Source: Marivirga aurantiaca (GTDB lineage Bacteria; Bacteroidota; Bacteroidia; Cytophagales; Cyclobacteriaceae). Taken from it: 64,000 nt of DNA. Of the stretch, positions 56,471 to 64,000 are shown in pieces. Each line of letters opens with the position of its first letter. Positions within the stretch are counted from its first letter, which is position 1. The notes beneath the pieces were generated by a model. That model saw nothing but the letters and a program-made list of their open reading frames with translations, was not told where the DNA came from and ran no database searches. The translations under genes were made by a program, and so were the position numbers. The DNA lies in contig NZ_JAEQBW010000002.1 of NCBI RefSeq assembly GCF_016679925.1, forward strand, positions 496,001-560,000, given 5' to 3'.

Positions 56471-57580
56471 CTATTTCTTAAAAAGAAAGTACAATAAAGC
56501 AATAACAGCTAAAACTCCTAATACAGCAAATACAATTTTGACCACACTCCATGGCCTTTCGCCCTGCACTTCACCCGTTCTGGCATTTACCATGAACTGG
56601 TAGAGTTTACCTTTGAAATTGTAGGCGCTTATGTAGGCAGGAAGCAGGATGTGCTTGAATGTAATATTGGAATAAGAGGTGTTTCTGCTTAGTATCCTTT
56701 GCTCATCGCCACCAATATCCTGATAGATTAAGGTGGTAATGCTGGAATCCATAATGTTGCGGGCATTATCAAACCCATTTTTCAGATTAATTTGGTATTT
56801 CTCAGTGATGAAACCGCTTAAAAATTTGGCATCATATGGAACAAGGTTATTCAGATCCCATGGTTCCAGTGCAGTCACCTGTTTTTGAGGAAGAGATTGG
56901 GAAGCCGGCACGAGCACATCATCGAATAAATGATTAATACGGCCGGAAACAGGATGCCATCTGGTTTTACGAACTTGTCTTGTTTTAGTAACGGATTTGC
57001 CGTTTTCAGTAGTGGAATAAGTTTCACTTACATAATAATGGGTACCTCGCTGACCAATATAAGGCGTTTCGGTATCTGAATCATAAGTCCAGAATGGTAG
57101 ATAAACACCTTTAAAATGATCAAAAGACAAGGCTGCCTTTTTCAATGCATTGGGTGCAAACCAGAGTTTTTTGATCCAATTCCTGAAAGATTTAATGGCT
57201 TCTTCCTTCAGGATTTTAAAAGGTAGCAGACTTTTGGGTTGTAAAATATTTTCCAAATGTGCATTACTAACAATTAAGGGAGTATCGCAGTAGGGGCAAT
57301 TGGAAGAAGTTATGTGAGGTTCCAAAGAAGATTCGGCAGCACAAATTGTACACTTGACAATGTTCACGGACATCTGGTCCTGCATATCCGATTCCTTGTC
57401 AAAAAAGGATTCAAAATCCATTTCCTCAATGATATCTTCCGATTGTGGGATATCATTTTTGGCACCACAATATTCACAGATCAATTCTGTGGAACCGGGC
57501 TTGTATTTTAAATCTGCTCCGCAATCAATACAGCCAAAGGTATCGGTAATGGCAACCGGATTATTTGTTATGTTATCCAT
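56471..57580 (-). CDS. Zinc-ribbon membrane protein
   Basis: 369 residues. Two zinc ribbons at the N-terminus: CIDCG...CEYCG (residues 17-39) and CTICA...CPYCD (about 76-99); the middle is a beta-rich domain (FKGVYLPFWTYDSDTETPYIG), and there is one C-terminal membrane helix ending LYFLFKK. It is 2 bases after the SPFH gene. Pairs of this type occur with YdjI/virion-core-like SPFH proteins. Function unknown. Confidence 0.82.
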   Translation of the reverse strand: MDNITNNPVAITDTFGCIDCGADLKYKPGSTELICEYCGAKNDIPQSEDIIEEMDFESFFDKESDMQDQMSVNIVKCTICAAESSLEPHITSSNCPYCDTPLIVSNAHLENILQPKSLLPFKILKEEAIKSFRNWIKKLWFAPNALKKAALSFDHFKGVYLPFWTYDSDTETPYIGQRGTHYYVSETYSTTENGKSVTKTRQVRKTRWHPVSGRINHLFDDVLVPASQSLPQKQVTALEPWDLNNLVPYDAKFLSGFITEKYQINLKNGFDNARNIMDSSITTLIYQDIGGDEQRILSRNTSYSNITFKHILLPAYISAYNFKGKLYQFMVNARTGEVQGERPWSVVKIVFAVLGVLAVIALLYFLFKK

Positions 57581-57582
57581 TA

Positions 57583-58701
57583 TTATTCCTGCGGAGGAAG
57601 TGGTGGGGGAACGCTTCCGAATAAATTATAAAATTCATTTATCTGACCGGCCGCTGTCCAATTGTTCATCCCTTGTTTCCATACCAGGGAATCTTTAGTG
57701 AGCTGGTGTTGAGCAATCATTTGTTGCAGTGTGGCCATGTCATGAGGGCCGGATTGCTGGCCATTCACTACTACATGAAAAGCTGTCTGATTGGGCACCG
57801 GGGGAGGGCTTCCTGCGGAATTTGGATTATTTGTTTGATTCGGCTGTTGTTGCGTGAATGATTGGCCCATCTGATTGGCCATAGCGAAACCCATTCCCAT
57901 GCCCATTCCTGCACCGGCAGTTCCGCTTTCATTTTCGGCCGCTTTTTCCATGGCTTTGGCCGCTTTTATTTTAGCAAATTTGTCCAAATCTATAGTGTTC
58001 AATCTGCTTAATTCAAATATTTCTGTCTTGATTTCGTCCGGCATGGAAATATTCTCTATCAGAAAATTAGTCAAATCTATACCATAGGTTTTGAAATCTT
58101 CCTGCATAATGCCTTTTACCAACCCGGATATTTCATTGGTATTGGCCGCATATTTCTCCACAGGTAAACCAGCTTCCCCAATAGCATCTGTAAAGCGGGT
58201 GACCACCAAACTACGGAGCTGGTTACTGATTTCCTCAGTAGTAAAATGACCATCAGTACCTACAATTTCCCTGATAAAGAGGGTAGGATCATTGACTTTT
58301 ATCACGTAGGTACCAAAAGCTCTTATTTCCAACATACCAAAGCGACTGTCGGAAAGAGTGATGGGATTTTTAGTACCCCATTTTTGATCAGTGAAATTAC
58401 GGGTGCTTATGAAATAAACTTCTGCTTTAAAAGGACTGTCAAAACCATATTTCCATCCTTTTAGGGTGGAAAGAATAGGAAGGTTCTCAGTAGTAAGCGA
58501 ATACATGCCGGGCATAAATACATCGGCAATTTTGCCTTCGTTTATAAATACTGCAGCCTGTCCTTCACGGACAGTTAATTTCGCGCCATTTTTAATTTCA
58601 TTGTCGTGCCTTTCAAAACGATAGACTAAAGTATTGTTGGAATTATCTGTCCATTCAATAATATCAATAAATTCACCTCTTAAACCTTTAAAGAATCCCA
58701 T
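57583..58701 (-). CDS. SPFH-domain protein with GYF-like domain (YdjI-like)
   Basis: 372 residues. N-terminal SPFH/stomatin-like region (VREGQAAVFINEGKIADVFMPGMYSL, then FTTEEISNQLRSLVVTRFTDAIGE), an Ala/Met/Gly-rich stretch near 255-275, and a C-terminal GYF_2 domain (VVNGQQSGPHDMATLQQMI). Related to Bacillus YdjI and poxvirus virion core-like proteins. Probably forms membrane-associated oligomers; operon with the zinc-ribbon gene. Confidence 0.85.
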   Translation of the reverse strand: MGFFKGLRGEFIDIIEWTDNSNNTLVYRFERHDNEIKNGAKLTVREGQAAVFINEGKIADVFMPGMYSLTTENLPILSTLKGWKYGFDSPFKAEVYFISTRNFTDQKWGTKNPITLSDSRFGMLEIRAFGTYVIKVNDPTLFIREIVGTDGHFTTEEISNQLRSLVVTRFTDAIGEAGLPVEKYAANTNEISGLVKGIMQEDFKTYGIDLTNFLIENISMPDEIKTEIFELSRLNTIDLDKFAKIKAAKAMEKAAENESGTAGAGMGMGMGFAMANQMGQSFTQQQPNQTNNPNSAGSPPPVPNQTAFHVVVNGQQSGPHDMATLQQMIAQHQLTKDSLVWKQGMNNWTAAGQINEFYNLFGSVPPPLPPQE

Positions 58702-58954
58702 ATTTCAAATTTCCTGTTGAGTAAGCTTCCCCTTTTATCCAATAAAAAAAGTGAATTATTAGATGAAATAAAAGGAAAACACCAAATATGTAAGAACTCT
58801 ATCACCTAAAATAGCCAGGGGCTGATTGGTTAATTTTCACTACTCCTTAAGTATGGCTCTTTTTGAGTCAGAATGTCCTTTTTATTTAAGAAAAGAGATC
58901 AAACATGAATGATACTTTTTCCGTAAATAAAAAGACAAACAAAACTTAAATGTG

Positions 58955-59161
58955 ATGGAAATAGCAAAAAGAGCAAAAGAGGAATTGGAACATAGAGTGA
59001 GTGATATAGAAGCCTTTATTAATAGAAGAGGACTGGGATCTGGATATCTGAACAAAGCGAAAAGAGCTCAGCGAAATATAAATATTGCTTTGCTCGCAGT
59101 TGGAGTAATTACTGTTGCCGGTATCACTATTTGGGCATTGAGGAGTGGAGAAGATGAATAA
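58955..59161 (+). CDS. Small single-pass membrane protein
   Basis: 68 residues. A charged helical N-terminus (AKRAKEELEHRVSDIEAFINRRG), then a membrane helix (NIALLAVGVITVAGITIWAL) and an acidic tail. The start is the ATG at 58955, one codon after a GTG. Unrecognised. Possibly a membrane-associated partner of the SPFH pair next door, but it is on the opposite strand. Confidence 0.5.
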   Translation: MEIAKRAKEELEHRVSDIEAFINRRGLGSGYLNKAKRAQRNINIALLAVGVITVAGITIWALRSGEDE

Positions 59162-59255
59162 TCGCGTGAGTTAACATACATCTTATAGTCTTCTTTTATA
59201 TTATTATGTCTATATCAAACCGAAAAAGCATGTTCTTTGGCATTATTTTGCTATT

Positions 59256-59642
59256 TCAGTTTTGAGTAGAGATAGACCATGTGTTTCCGGCAAAATCTTT
59301 GAATGTGCCTCTGCGATCAGGATCACCTTCTCTTTCTTTTGGTTTTTCTACTGATTGACAACCTGCATCAATCGCCTTCTGAAAAGTTTGATCTACATCT
59401 TTCACATAAATATGTAGCATTAATTGATTTGGTGGATATTGAACGGAGGAATTTCCCATCATCAAAACAGAATCATCAATTCGAAGTTCAGCATGCATGA
59501 TGTTGCCATCAGGTGTGTCGTAACGTCTCAATTCTTCCGCATCAAAAATCTGCTTAAGTAAATCAATTAGTTTTTGGGCTCCATCTACCACAAAATAAGG
59601 AGAGACAGAATTATATCCATCTGGTTTGTAGTTGTTTTTCAT
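59256..59642 (-). CDS. VOC-superfamily (glyoxalase-like) protein, PhnB type
   Basis: 128 residues. YNSVSPYFVVDGAQKLIDLLKQIFDAEEL and HAELRIDDSVLMMGNSS are the PhnB-like pattern; the end WSISTQN carries the second half of the fold. A metal-dependent enzyme or antibiotic-binding protein; the substrate is unknown. Confidence 0.85.
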   Translation of the reverse strand: MKNNYKPDGYNSVSPYFVVDGAQKLIDLLKQIFDAEELRRYDTPDGNIMHAELRIDDSVLMMGNSSVQYPPNQLMLHIYVKDVDQTFQKAIDAGCQSVEKPKEREGDPDRRGTFKDFAGNTWSISTQN

Positions 59643-60169
59643 TTTGCTTTTATTTTAGGAATCAATGCATAAAGTGTGCGATGGTATTTGAAATGTAACT
59701 AATCTAGTAGATTTAATTGACATTTAAAATATAAATAAAAGAATGCTGAGAACTAAAAAATACTACTTGCTCCTTTCAGTGATTCATCAATGGTATAGTG
59801 TTTATTCATTTGTTTTTTGGTTACTGATTCTGGCGTGAGTTTCATAATTCTTCATGCTAAGCAGATCCAATCTGCTATGTGCCATTTAACCAAAGCGCCA
59901 CGAATTGTTATCACATAATCTTGATTGCCCGTATTTGAGCCCCAAGCCCCAGGTAATCCAGCATTTTCAAAGCATTAGGTTCTATTATAATTCCGCTCTC
60001 TTGTCAGTAGTTGGCGTTTTGGGCAATCCATTATCATTTTACGACCAACTACTACACAGATAAGAGAATTATTATTTTCATATACTTACCTAATTTTGAT
60101 CAAATTTTTGTAATTATTATTATATTGCTGACTTAGAATTGATTTATTATTATAGTTAGCTACTTCTGA
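59643..60169. other. 527-base gap before the AAA+ cassette
   Basis: Holds the weak monooxygenase-like remnant and a 9-bp inverted repeat AGTAGTTGG (60006-60014)/CCAACTACT (60045-60053). No clear promoter box precedes the AAA+ gene. No tRNA found. Confidence 0.5.
59914..59997 (-). pseudogene. Possible remnant of an FAD monooxygenase
   Basis: Translated on the minus strand the segment reads SGIIIEPNALKMLDYLGLGAQ, then a stop, which resembles the GI.I.PNALKALD.LGLG motif of FAD-dependent monooxygenases (PHBH-like). Only about 28 codons remain. Recognition from a short motif, so low confidence. Confidence 0.3.
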
Positions 60170-61657
60170 ATGAAAAATGAAATCAACTCCAATTCCCCTA
60201 AGGTAAGTGCGGAGTTTGTCAATATACTTAAACAAGAAGTGGTTAAATCACTCTCTATTTGCAGGCAACTCAATTCAGATAAGGAATTTAGTAATATAGT
60301 AGCTCAATTGGCAAATGATAGTCATTCGGCTTCCCATTATAAAGCAGAGTATGTTTTAATGGCTGATATATTGCAGGTATATAATGATTATCTAAAAGTA
60401 TCTTCAGGAAATAATGCCAATGAATCAGGAGCTAAATTTATTCTTATCTACTTATATGAGATGATTCAGGGAAAAGATTTAAGTACAATTTATAGCCTGG
60501 AAAAACTCAACGCGCTTACTACTTCTGAACAGTTTGATAAGAACATACAGCTGATTAGGAATACTTCATTTATTCAAGCTGTTAAAGCTATGGAAGGAGA
60601 ATTGATGCTTTCTTCAGTATTAGCCAAAATGAAAAGTGAACTTTTGCCTGGCCTTGTAGGAGTCATCAACAGAATAGCCTCATTAATGGTGAAATCAGAT
60701 GGCAGCATTACCAAAGCAGAGGAAGAATTTTTAAAGCAAATACTGGAAAAACTTAATCATCCCAAAATTATCATTTCCCACTCTGATTATAAAGGAATTC
60801 CTGAAAATGACACTCTGGAAATAGTGTTGGATGAGCTGAATGATCTAATTGGTCTTGATGGAATAAAAGGTAGTGTGAATAATTTGACCAATTTTCTGAA
60901 AATACAGAAAATCAGAGAAGAAGAGGGGCTGAAAACTACTAAAAATGCTCTACACGCTGTTTTTATGGGGCCTCCCGGAACAGGTAAAACTACAGTAGCC
61001 CGATTGCTTGGGAGAATATATAAACATTTAGGTTATCTAAAGAACGGACATGTTGTTGAAACAGATAGGGCTGGCTTAGTGGCAGGTTATGTAGGACAAA
61101 CAGCCATTAAAGCAGAAGAAATAATCAAACAGGCCGAAGGAGGGGTGCTCTTTATTGATGAAGCTTATTCCCTTTCATCTGGCGGTCTTAATGATTTTGG
61201 TCAGGAGGCCATTGAGATATTGCTCAAGAGGATGGAGGATAAAAGGAGTGATTTAGTAATAGTTGTGGCAGGTTATCCGGATGAAATGGAAATCTTCATT
61301 CAATCTAATCCCGGCCTTCAATCAAGGTTTAATCGCTATTTTGAATTTGATCATTTTGAACCGGAAGCATTGTTGGAAATATTCAAACTGTATGTGACCA
61401 ATGCTGATTTTGTGCTAAGTGAGGATGCTGAAGAAAAGGTGATGGCAATTATAGAGCGGGCTCATGAAAAGCGACATAGAGGATTTGGCAATGCCAGAAC
61501 AATGCGGAATTTATTTGAAAAAATTATTGAAAAGCAGGCCAACCGTATTGTAATAGTTACTCCTATTACTAAAGAAATTTTAATGACCATTACAGAGGAG
61601 GATGTACCAGAGGTATTAAAAGCTGTAGATGAAATTATTTTATTTGATCAGGAATAA
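60170..61657 (+). CDS. AAA+ ATPase (CbxX/CfxQ/SpoVK-like) with TerB-like helical segment
   Basis: 495 residues. The C-terminal half is a CbxX/SpoVK-type AAA+ module: Walker A GPPGTGKT at 267-274, Walker B LFIDEA at 327-332, an Arg-finger-like SRFNR at 385-389, and GFGNARTMRNLFE near 445-457. In front of it, residues 165-195 (ASLMVKSDGSITKAEEEFLKQI) look like the TerB/DjlA-like helix-loop-helix with DGSIT..EE, an acidic motif known from tellurite-resistance proteins. The first 150 residues are helical and unfamiliar. This enzyme probably powers a membrane or protein remodelling process. Confidence 0.85.
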   Translation: MKNEINSNSPKVSAEFVNILKQEVVKSLSICRQLNSDKEFSNIVAQLANDSHSASHYKAEYVLMADILQVYNDYLKVSSGNNANESGAKFILIYLYEMIQGKDLSTIYSLEKLNALTTSEQFDKNIQLIRNTSFIQAVKAMEGELMLSSVLAKMKSELLPGLVGVINRIASLMVKSDGSITKAEEEFLKQILEKLNHPKIIISHSDYKGIPENDTLEIVLDELNDLIGLDGIKGSVNNLTNFLKIQKIREEEGLKTTKNALHAVFMGPPGTGKTTVARLLGRIYKHLGYLKNGHVVETDRAGLVAGYVGQTAIKAEEIIKQAEGGVLFIDEAYSLSSGGLNDFGQEAIEILLKRMEDKRSDLVIVVAGYPDEMEIFIQSNPGLQSRFNRYFEFDHFEPEALLEIFKLYVTNADFVLSEDAEEKVMAIIERAHEKRHRGFGNARTMRNLFEKIIEKQANRIVIVTPITKEILMTITEEDVPEVLKAVDEIILFDQE

Positions 61658-61674
61658 AACTAAACAGAAAACAA

Positions 61675-62175
61675 GTGACTATACAAGATCTCATTAACTT
61701 CCTTTCAGAAAGCCAATACATTATATTAGCCTATTTCTGTATCCTATTTATTGCTACACTTATACTTTCAACAACTGTTAATCGCAATAATTTTAACAGA
61801 CTTAAATATGTGGCTAGTGTAATAGTTTATGGGGTTTGTATTCCAGGGATTCTTGCTGCTGTGCTTACTTTTTATATGTTTTTTATATTGAGTGCTAATC
61901 TGCTGGAACTAAATGTGATGATTTATTTCCTACCAATCATTTTTATGGTTTTAAGCTTATTTATATTGAGTAAAAAAATAGGAATGAAAGCAATTCCTGG
62001 TTTTGGAAAGCTCTCAGCCTTGATGATTTTAATAGGTACATCATTCTTTATAATTTTCGTCTTGCAACGTACCTATTTTGGAGTAGTATTTCTTGGAGGT
62101 ATCATACAATTACTCATAGCATTTGTCTGCTTGTTTTTAATCCTGAAATATGCATGGTCCAGACTTATTAAATAA
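61675..62175 (+). CDS. Multi-spanning membrane protein of unknown function
   Basis: 166 residues with GTG start, 17 bases after the AAA+ gene. About five hydrophobic helices (near 15-33, 46-73, 80-98, 114-130, 135-158), with a short basic C-terminus. Not recognised as a family. Its tight spacing suggests it is translated from the AAA+ transcript. Confidence 0.65.
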   Translation: MTIQDLINFLSESQYIILAYFCILFIATLILSTTVNRNNFNRLKYVASVIVYGVCIPGILAAVLTFYMFFILSANLLELNVMIYFLPIIFMVLSLFILSKKIGMKAIPGFGKLSALMILIGTSFFIIFVLQRTYFGVVFLGGIIQLLIAFVCLFLILKYAWSRLIK

Positions 62176-62281
62176 CCTTCTATCGATATTAAACGCAGCA
62201 GTACTGAATAAATACAGCATTAACTGAATTTCTGACAAGAAAATGATATAAATTTGATTTTTTATATAACAAATTAATTTC

Positions 62282-62289
62282 TATTTTTG
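62282..62289 (+). promoter_or_regulatory. Candidate -7 box for the coiled-coil genes
   Basis: TATTTTTG fits TAnnTTTG, 14 bases ahead of the ATG at 62304. TTTG at 62253-62256 could be the -33 element, although the 25-base spacer is slightly long. Confidence 0.35.
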
Positions 62290-62303
62290 AACAATATATT
62301 ACT

Positions 62304-62993
62304 ATGTCTAAAGAAAAATTCGATTGGAAAGCTCTATTTGTAAATGTTGACAAAAGTCAAGTAGAGGAAGATTCTAAAGCTAAAAAAGTAGTAGAGAAGG
62401 CCAAACCTTCCCAAAATTTCCCTGATTCTCCTAAAAGCACTACACAATTTCCGAAGGTTACACCAAAACAGGATTTAAGTGAATCTGTATTGGCTTCTAT
62501 TATTGAAATGTACGAAGCTGGCTTTGAAGGATTAAATCAGCCGGGTTATGATTTTTATGAATTTTTTAAAGCCATTCAATCAGTAGGTTCCAATGATCCT
62601 CAGATGTATAAAATGGCTCTTACAATGGCTCAAAGTGTTGACTCAAAGATCACTAAAAGTAGCCTATTAGAGCAATCCGATTTTTATATAGCGGAAATTG
62701 AAAAAGTTCATCAGAAGTATGAAGGCCAGGGAAAATCCAAGAAAGAACAAATTCAAAATGCTCAAAAAGTAAAAAAAGAGAACCTTGTTGCCGAAATTTC
62801 TTCTTTGGAGAAACAGCTAAGGGATATACAAAATCAGATTAGCAGCAAAAAGAAGGATTTGCAGTCAATTGATATAAATATGCTGGCAGAAGTTTCAGAA
62901 ATAGATCAAAAAATCACTGCAAATGATGTGGCGAAATCTAAAATTCTGGACACTATAATGGTAGTAGTGAATGGAATAAATAAAAACATATAA
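62304..62993 (+). CDS. Coiled-coil protein of unknown function
   Basis: 229 residues. A short N-terminal motif EKFDWKALFVNVDKS, a Lys/Pro-rich spacer, a helical block near 60-130 (ASIIEMYEAGFEGLNQPGYDF), then a coiled coil from about 145 to 215. No membrane segment or signal peptide. Not recognised. It precedes the membrane-anchored coiled-coil gene by 10 bases. Confidence 0.65.
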   Translation: MSKEKFDWKALFVNVDKSQVEEDSKAKKVVEKAKPSQNFPDSPKSTTQFPKVTPKQDLSESVLASIIEMYEAGFEGLNQPGYDFYEFFKAIQSVGSNDPQMYKMALTMAQSVDSKITKSSLLEQSDFYIAEIEKVHQKYEGQGKSKKEQIQNAQKVKKENLVAEISSLEKQLRDIQNQISSKKKDLQSIDINMLAEVSEIDQKITANDVAKSKILDTIMVVVNGINKNI

Positions 62994-63003
62994 TTTTATC
63001 TAA

Positions 63004-64000
63004 ATGGATAAACAACAATCAAAAAGCCATGTCTTAGAGCTACCCATTCTAAAACATTTTAATGACGAAAAAGGAGAGATTTCCTTAAACCCTAAAAACT
63101 GGAGAAGCGGAGAAAAGGGGCTTAACGCATTATTAAAAATAGCTCTTTTCGGAGGCTTAGGCTATGCTGCATGGGTGTATATACTCCCCCCATTATTTAC
63201 TGCCCTTGGGCAAATTATTGCATTGGCAGGCGTGGCAGTTTTTCTGATATTTTTTGTAATGATGCTCCCAGTCATTTTTAAAGGTTTAAGGAGCGTTACC
63301 AGATCAATTCACAAATCATTGATCAGACATGATCCTTTTGGTGAGTTACAGGAGCAGAAAATGAAAATGCTTAAGAACAGAAAGGTTTTTGTTGATTCAA
63401 AAGCAAAGATCAAAGCCTTAAAGAATACGATGGAGTCTGAAGCATTTCGGTCTGAAAAAGAAGCAAAAGAATTCCAGGATCAAGTACTTTCATTACAAAA
63501 GCAAGCACAAGGCATCAAATCTCAGATGGAAGCTATATTGAGTGAAAAAGGCAATGCAGGAAAGGATACAGATGAATATGTAGAACTTCATAGCAATTTG
63601 GCGAAAAAACTGTCCCAGTCACAGCGGATTTCACATCAGCTGGAACAAAGTAAGAGCTTTGTGCAGAAATATGGAAGTAGAGCTAATATTATGGGCAAGT
63701 TGGATCGCAAACTTACCTTGGCCGGAACAGCAATAGACATTAAAATTTCTGATTTTGAGGTAACCATTAAAATGCTTGAAAAGGAATATGAATTTGCCAA
63801 AACAGCCAAAGCTGCCACTGATGGGGCTAAATCTGCTATGCTTTTCACAAAAGATTGGGAGCTGGAATACGCACTTGATGTGGTAACAGAAACCATTGCG
63901 ATGGATATTGCCAAAACGCAGGAGAATCTATCTGATATTGACATGTTAACCTCAAAATATGATGTAAATAGTGACGAGTTATATTCTCAACTAGATACGT
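63004..64000 (+). CDS. Membrane-anchored coiled-coil protein, C-terminus outside window
   Basis: Partial, 332 codons read by hand from the ATG at 63004. After LELPILKHFNDEKGEISLNP come two membrane helices (about residues 42-62 and 65-92), then a long Lys/Glu-rich coiled coil to the edge of the window (EAKEFQDQVLSLQKQAQGIKS). Not recognised. Likely a scaffold tethering the cassette to the membrane. Confidence 0.75.
   Translation, partial: MDKQQSKSHVLELPILKHFNDEKGEISLNPKNWRSGEKGLNALLKIALFGGLGYAAWVYILPPLFTALGQIIALAGVAVFLIFFVMMLPVIFKGLRSVTRSIHKSLIRHDPFGELQEQKMKMLKNRKVFVDSKAKIKALKNTMESEAFRSEKEAKEFQDQVLSLQKQAQGIKSQMEAILSEKGNAGKDTDEYVELHSNLAKKLSQSQRISHQLEQSKSFVQKYGSRANIMGKLDRKLTLAGTAIDIKISDFEVTIKMLEKEYEFAKTAKAATDGAKSAMLFTKDWELEYALDVVTETIAMDIAKTQENLSDIDMLTSKYDVNSDELYSQLDT

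Noticed and set aside
63636-63944. 102-codon minus-strand frame within the last gene
   Set aside because: Shadow of the coiled-coil gene on the plus strand, which is open to the window edge.
1-64000. tRNA, rRNA, CRISPR, prophage or IS elements
   Set aside because: No clover-leaf T-loop, spacer-repeat pattern, transposase or phage structural gene was recognised by reading; a tRNAscan or ISfinder run would be needed to be sure.

Overview
The window is an AT-rich bacterial chromosome segment, most likely from a marine or environmental member of the Bacteroidota (Cytophagales-like). The evidence for this is a type IX secretion C-terminal domain on a secreted metalloprotease, TAnnTTTG-type -7 promoter boxes, little Shine-Dalgarno sequence, the large plant/Bacteroidetes form of IspG, the two-subunit MutA/MutB methylmalonyl-CoA mutase, a transcarbamylase of the N-acyl-ornithine (ArgF') type, and several Bacteroidota-type families of unknown function. 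No species can be named. I found no rRNA, tRNA, CRISPR array, prophage or insertion sequence.

Layout. 1-15.6 kb: a cut-off D-Ala-D-Ala ligase, an M43-like secreted protease, Fe-S carriers (NfuA-like, Mrp), then dnaG, ribBA, surE, xseB, murB, two small lipoproteins, a deoxycytidylate deaminase-like gene, a DUF2911 gene, mscL and an Mpo1-like gene. 15.6-25.5 kb: a DEAD-box helicase, a TspO-like membrane protein, a hydrolase, an unknown secreted protein, a sorbosone-dehydrogenase-like lipoprotein and mutB/mutA. 25.5-41.8 kb: dnaA, an exonuclease/GIY-YIG fusion, hmgA and ctpA, a hemerythrin-like gene with ruvX and def, a TPR protein, a thioesterase-like gene, an oxidoreductase, nhaC, an RNase D-like gene, ispG and two small genes. 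41.8-46 kb: an OmpA/PD40 protein, a GDSL hydrolase with a lipoprotein partner, and a DUF433/DUF5615 toxin-antitoxin pair whose toxin is frameshifted. 46.3-54.3 kb: an arginine biosynthesis cluster (GNAT, argG, argC, argF', argB, argE-like, argH) with no argD, interspersed with palindromic and MITE-like repeats. 54.5-59.7 kb: a metal-homeostasis group (CDF exporter, DUF3703, Fur) and a zinc-ribbon/SPFH membrane pair. 60.2-64 kb: an uncharacterised cassette of an AAA+ ATPase with a TerB-like helical segment, a multi-spanning membrane protein, a coiled-coil protein and a membrane-anchored coiled-coil protein that runs off the window.

How the parts work together. Most of the window is housekeeping: replication (dnaA, dnaG), cofactor synthesis (ribBA), cell wall (ddl, murB), isoprenoids (ispG), Fe-S delivery, and propionate and tyrosine breakdown (mutAB, hmgA). 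The arginine cluster should run from glutamate to arginine through acylated intermediates; residue 90 of its transcarbamylase is Ala, so its acyl group (acetyl or succinyl) is open. The strongest candidate for an undescribed system is the AAA+/coiled-coil/membrane cassette at the right end, which looks like a membrane-associated stress or remodelling machine but matches no family I can name with certainty as a whole.
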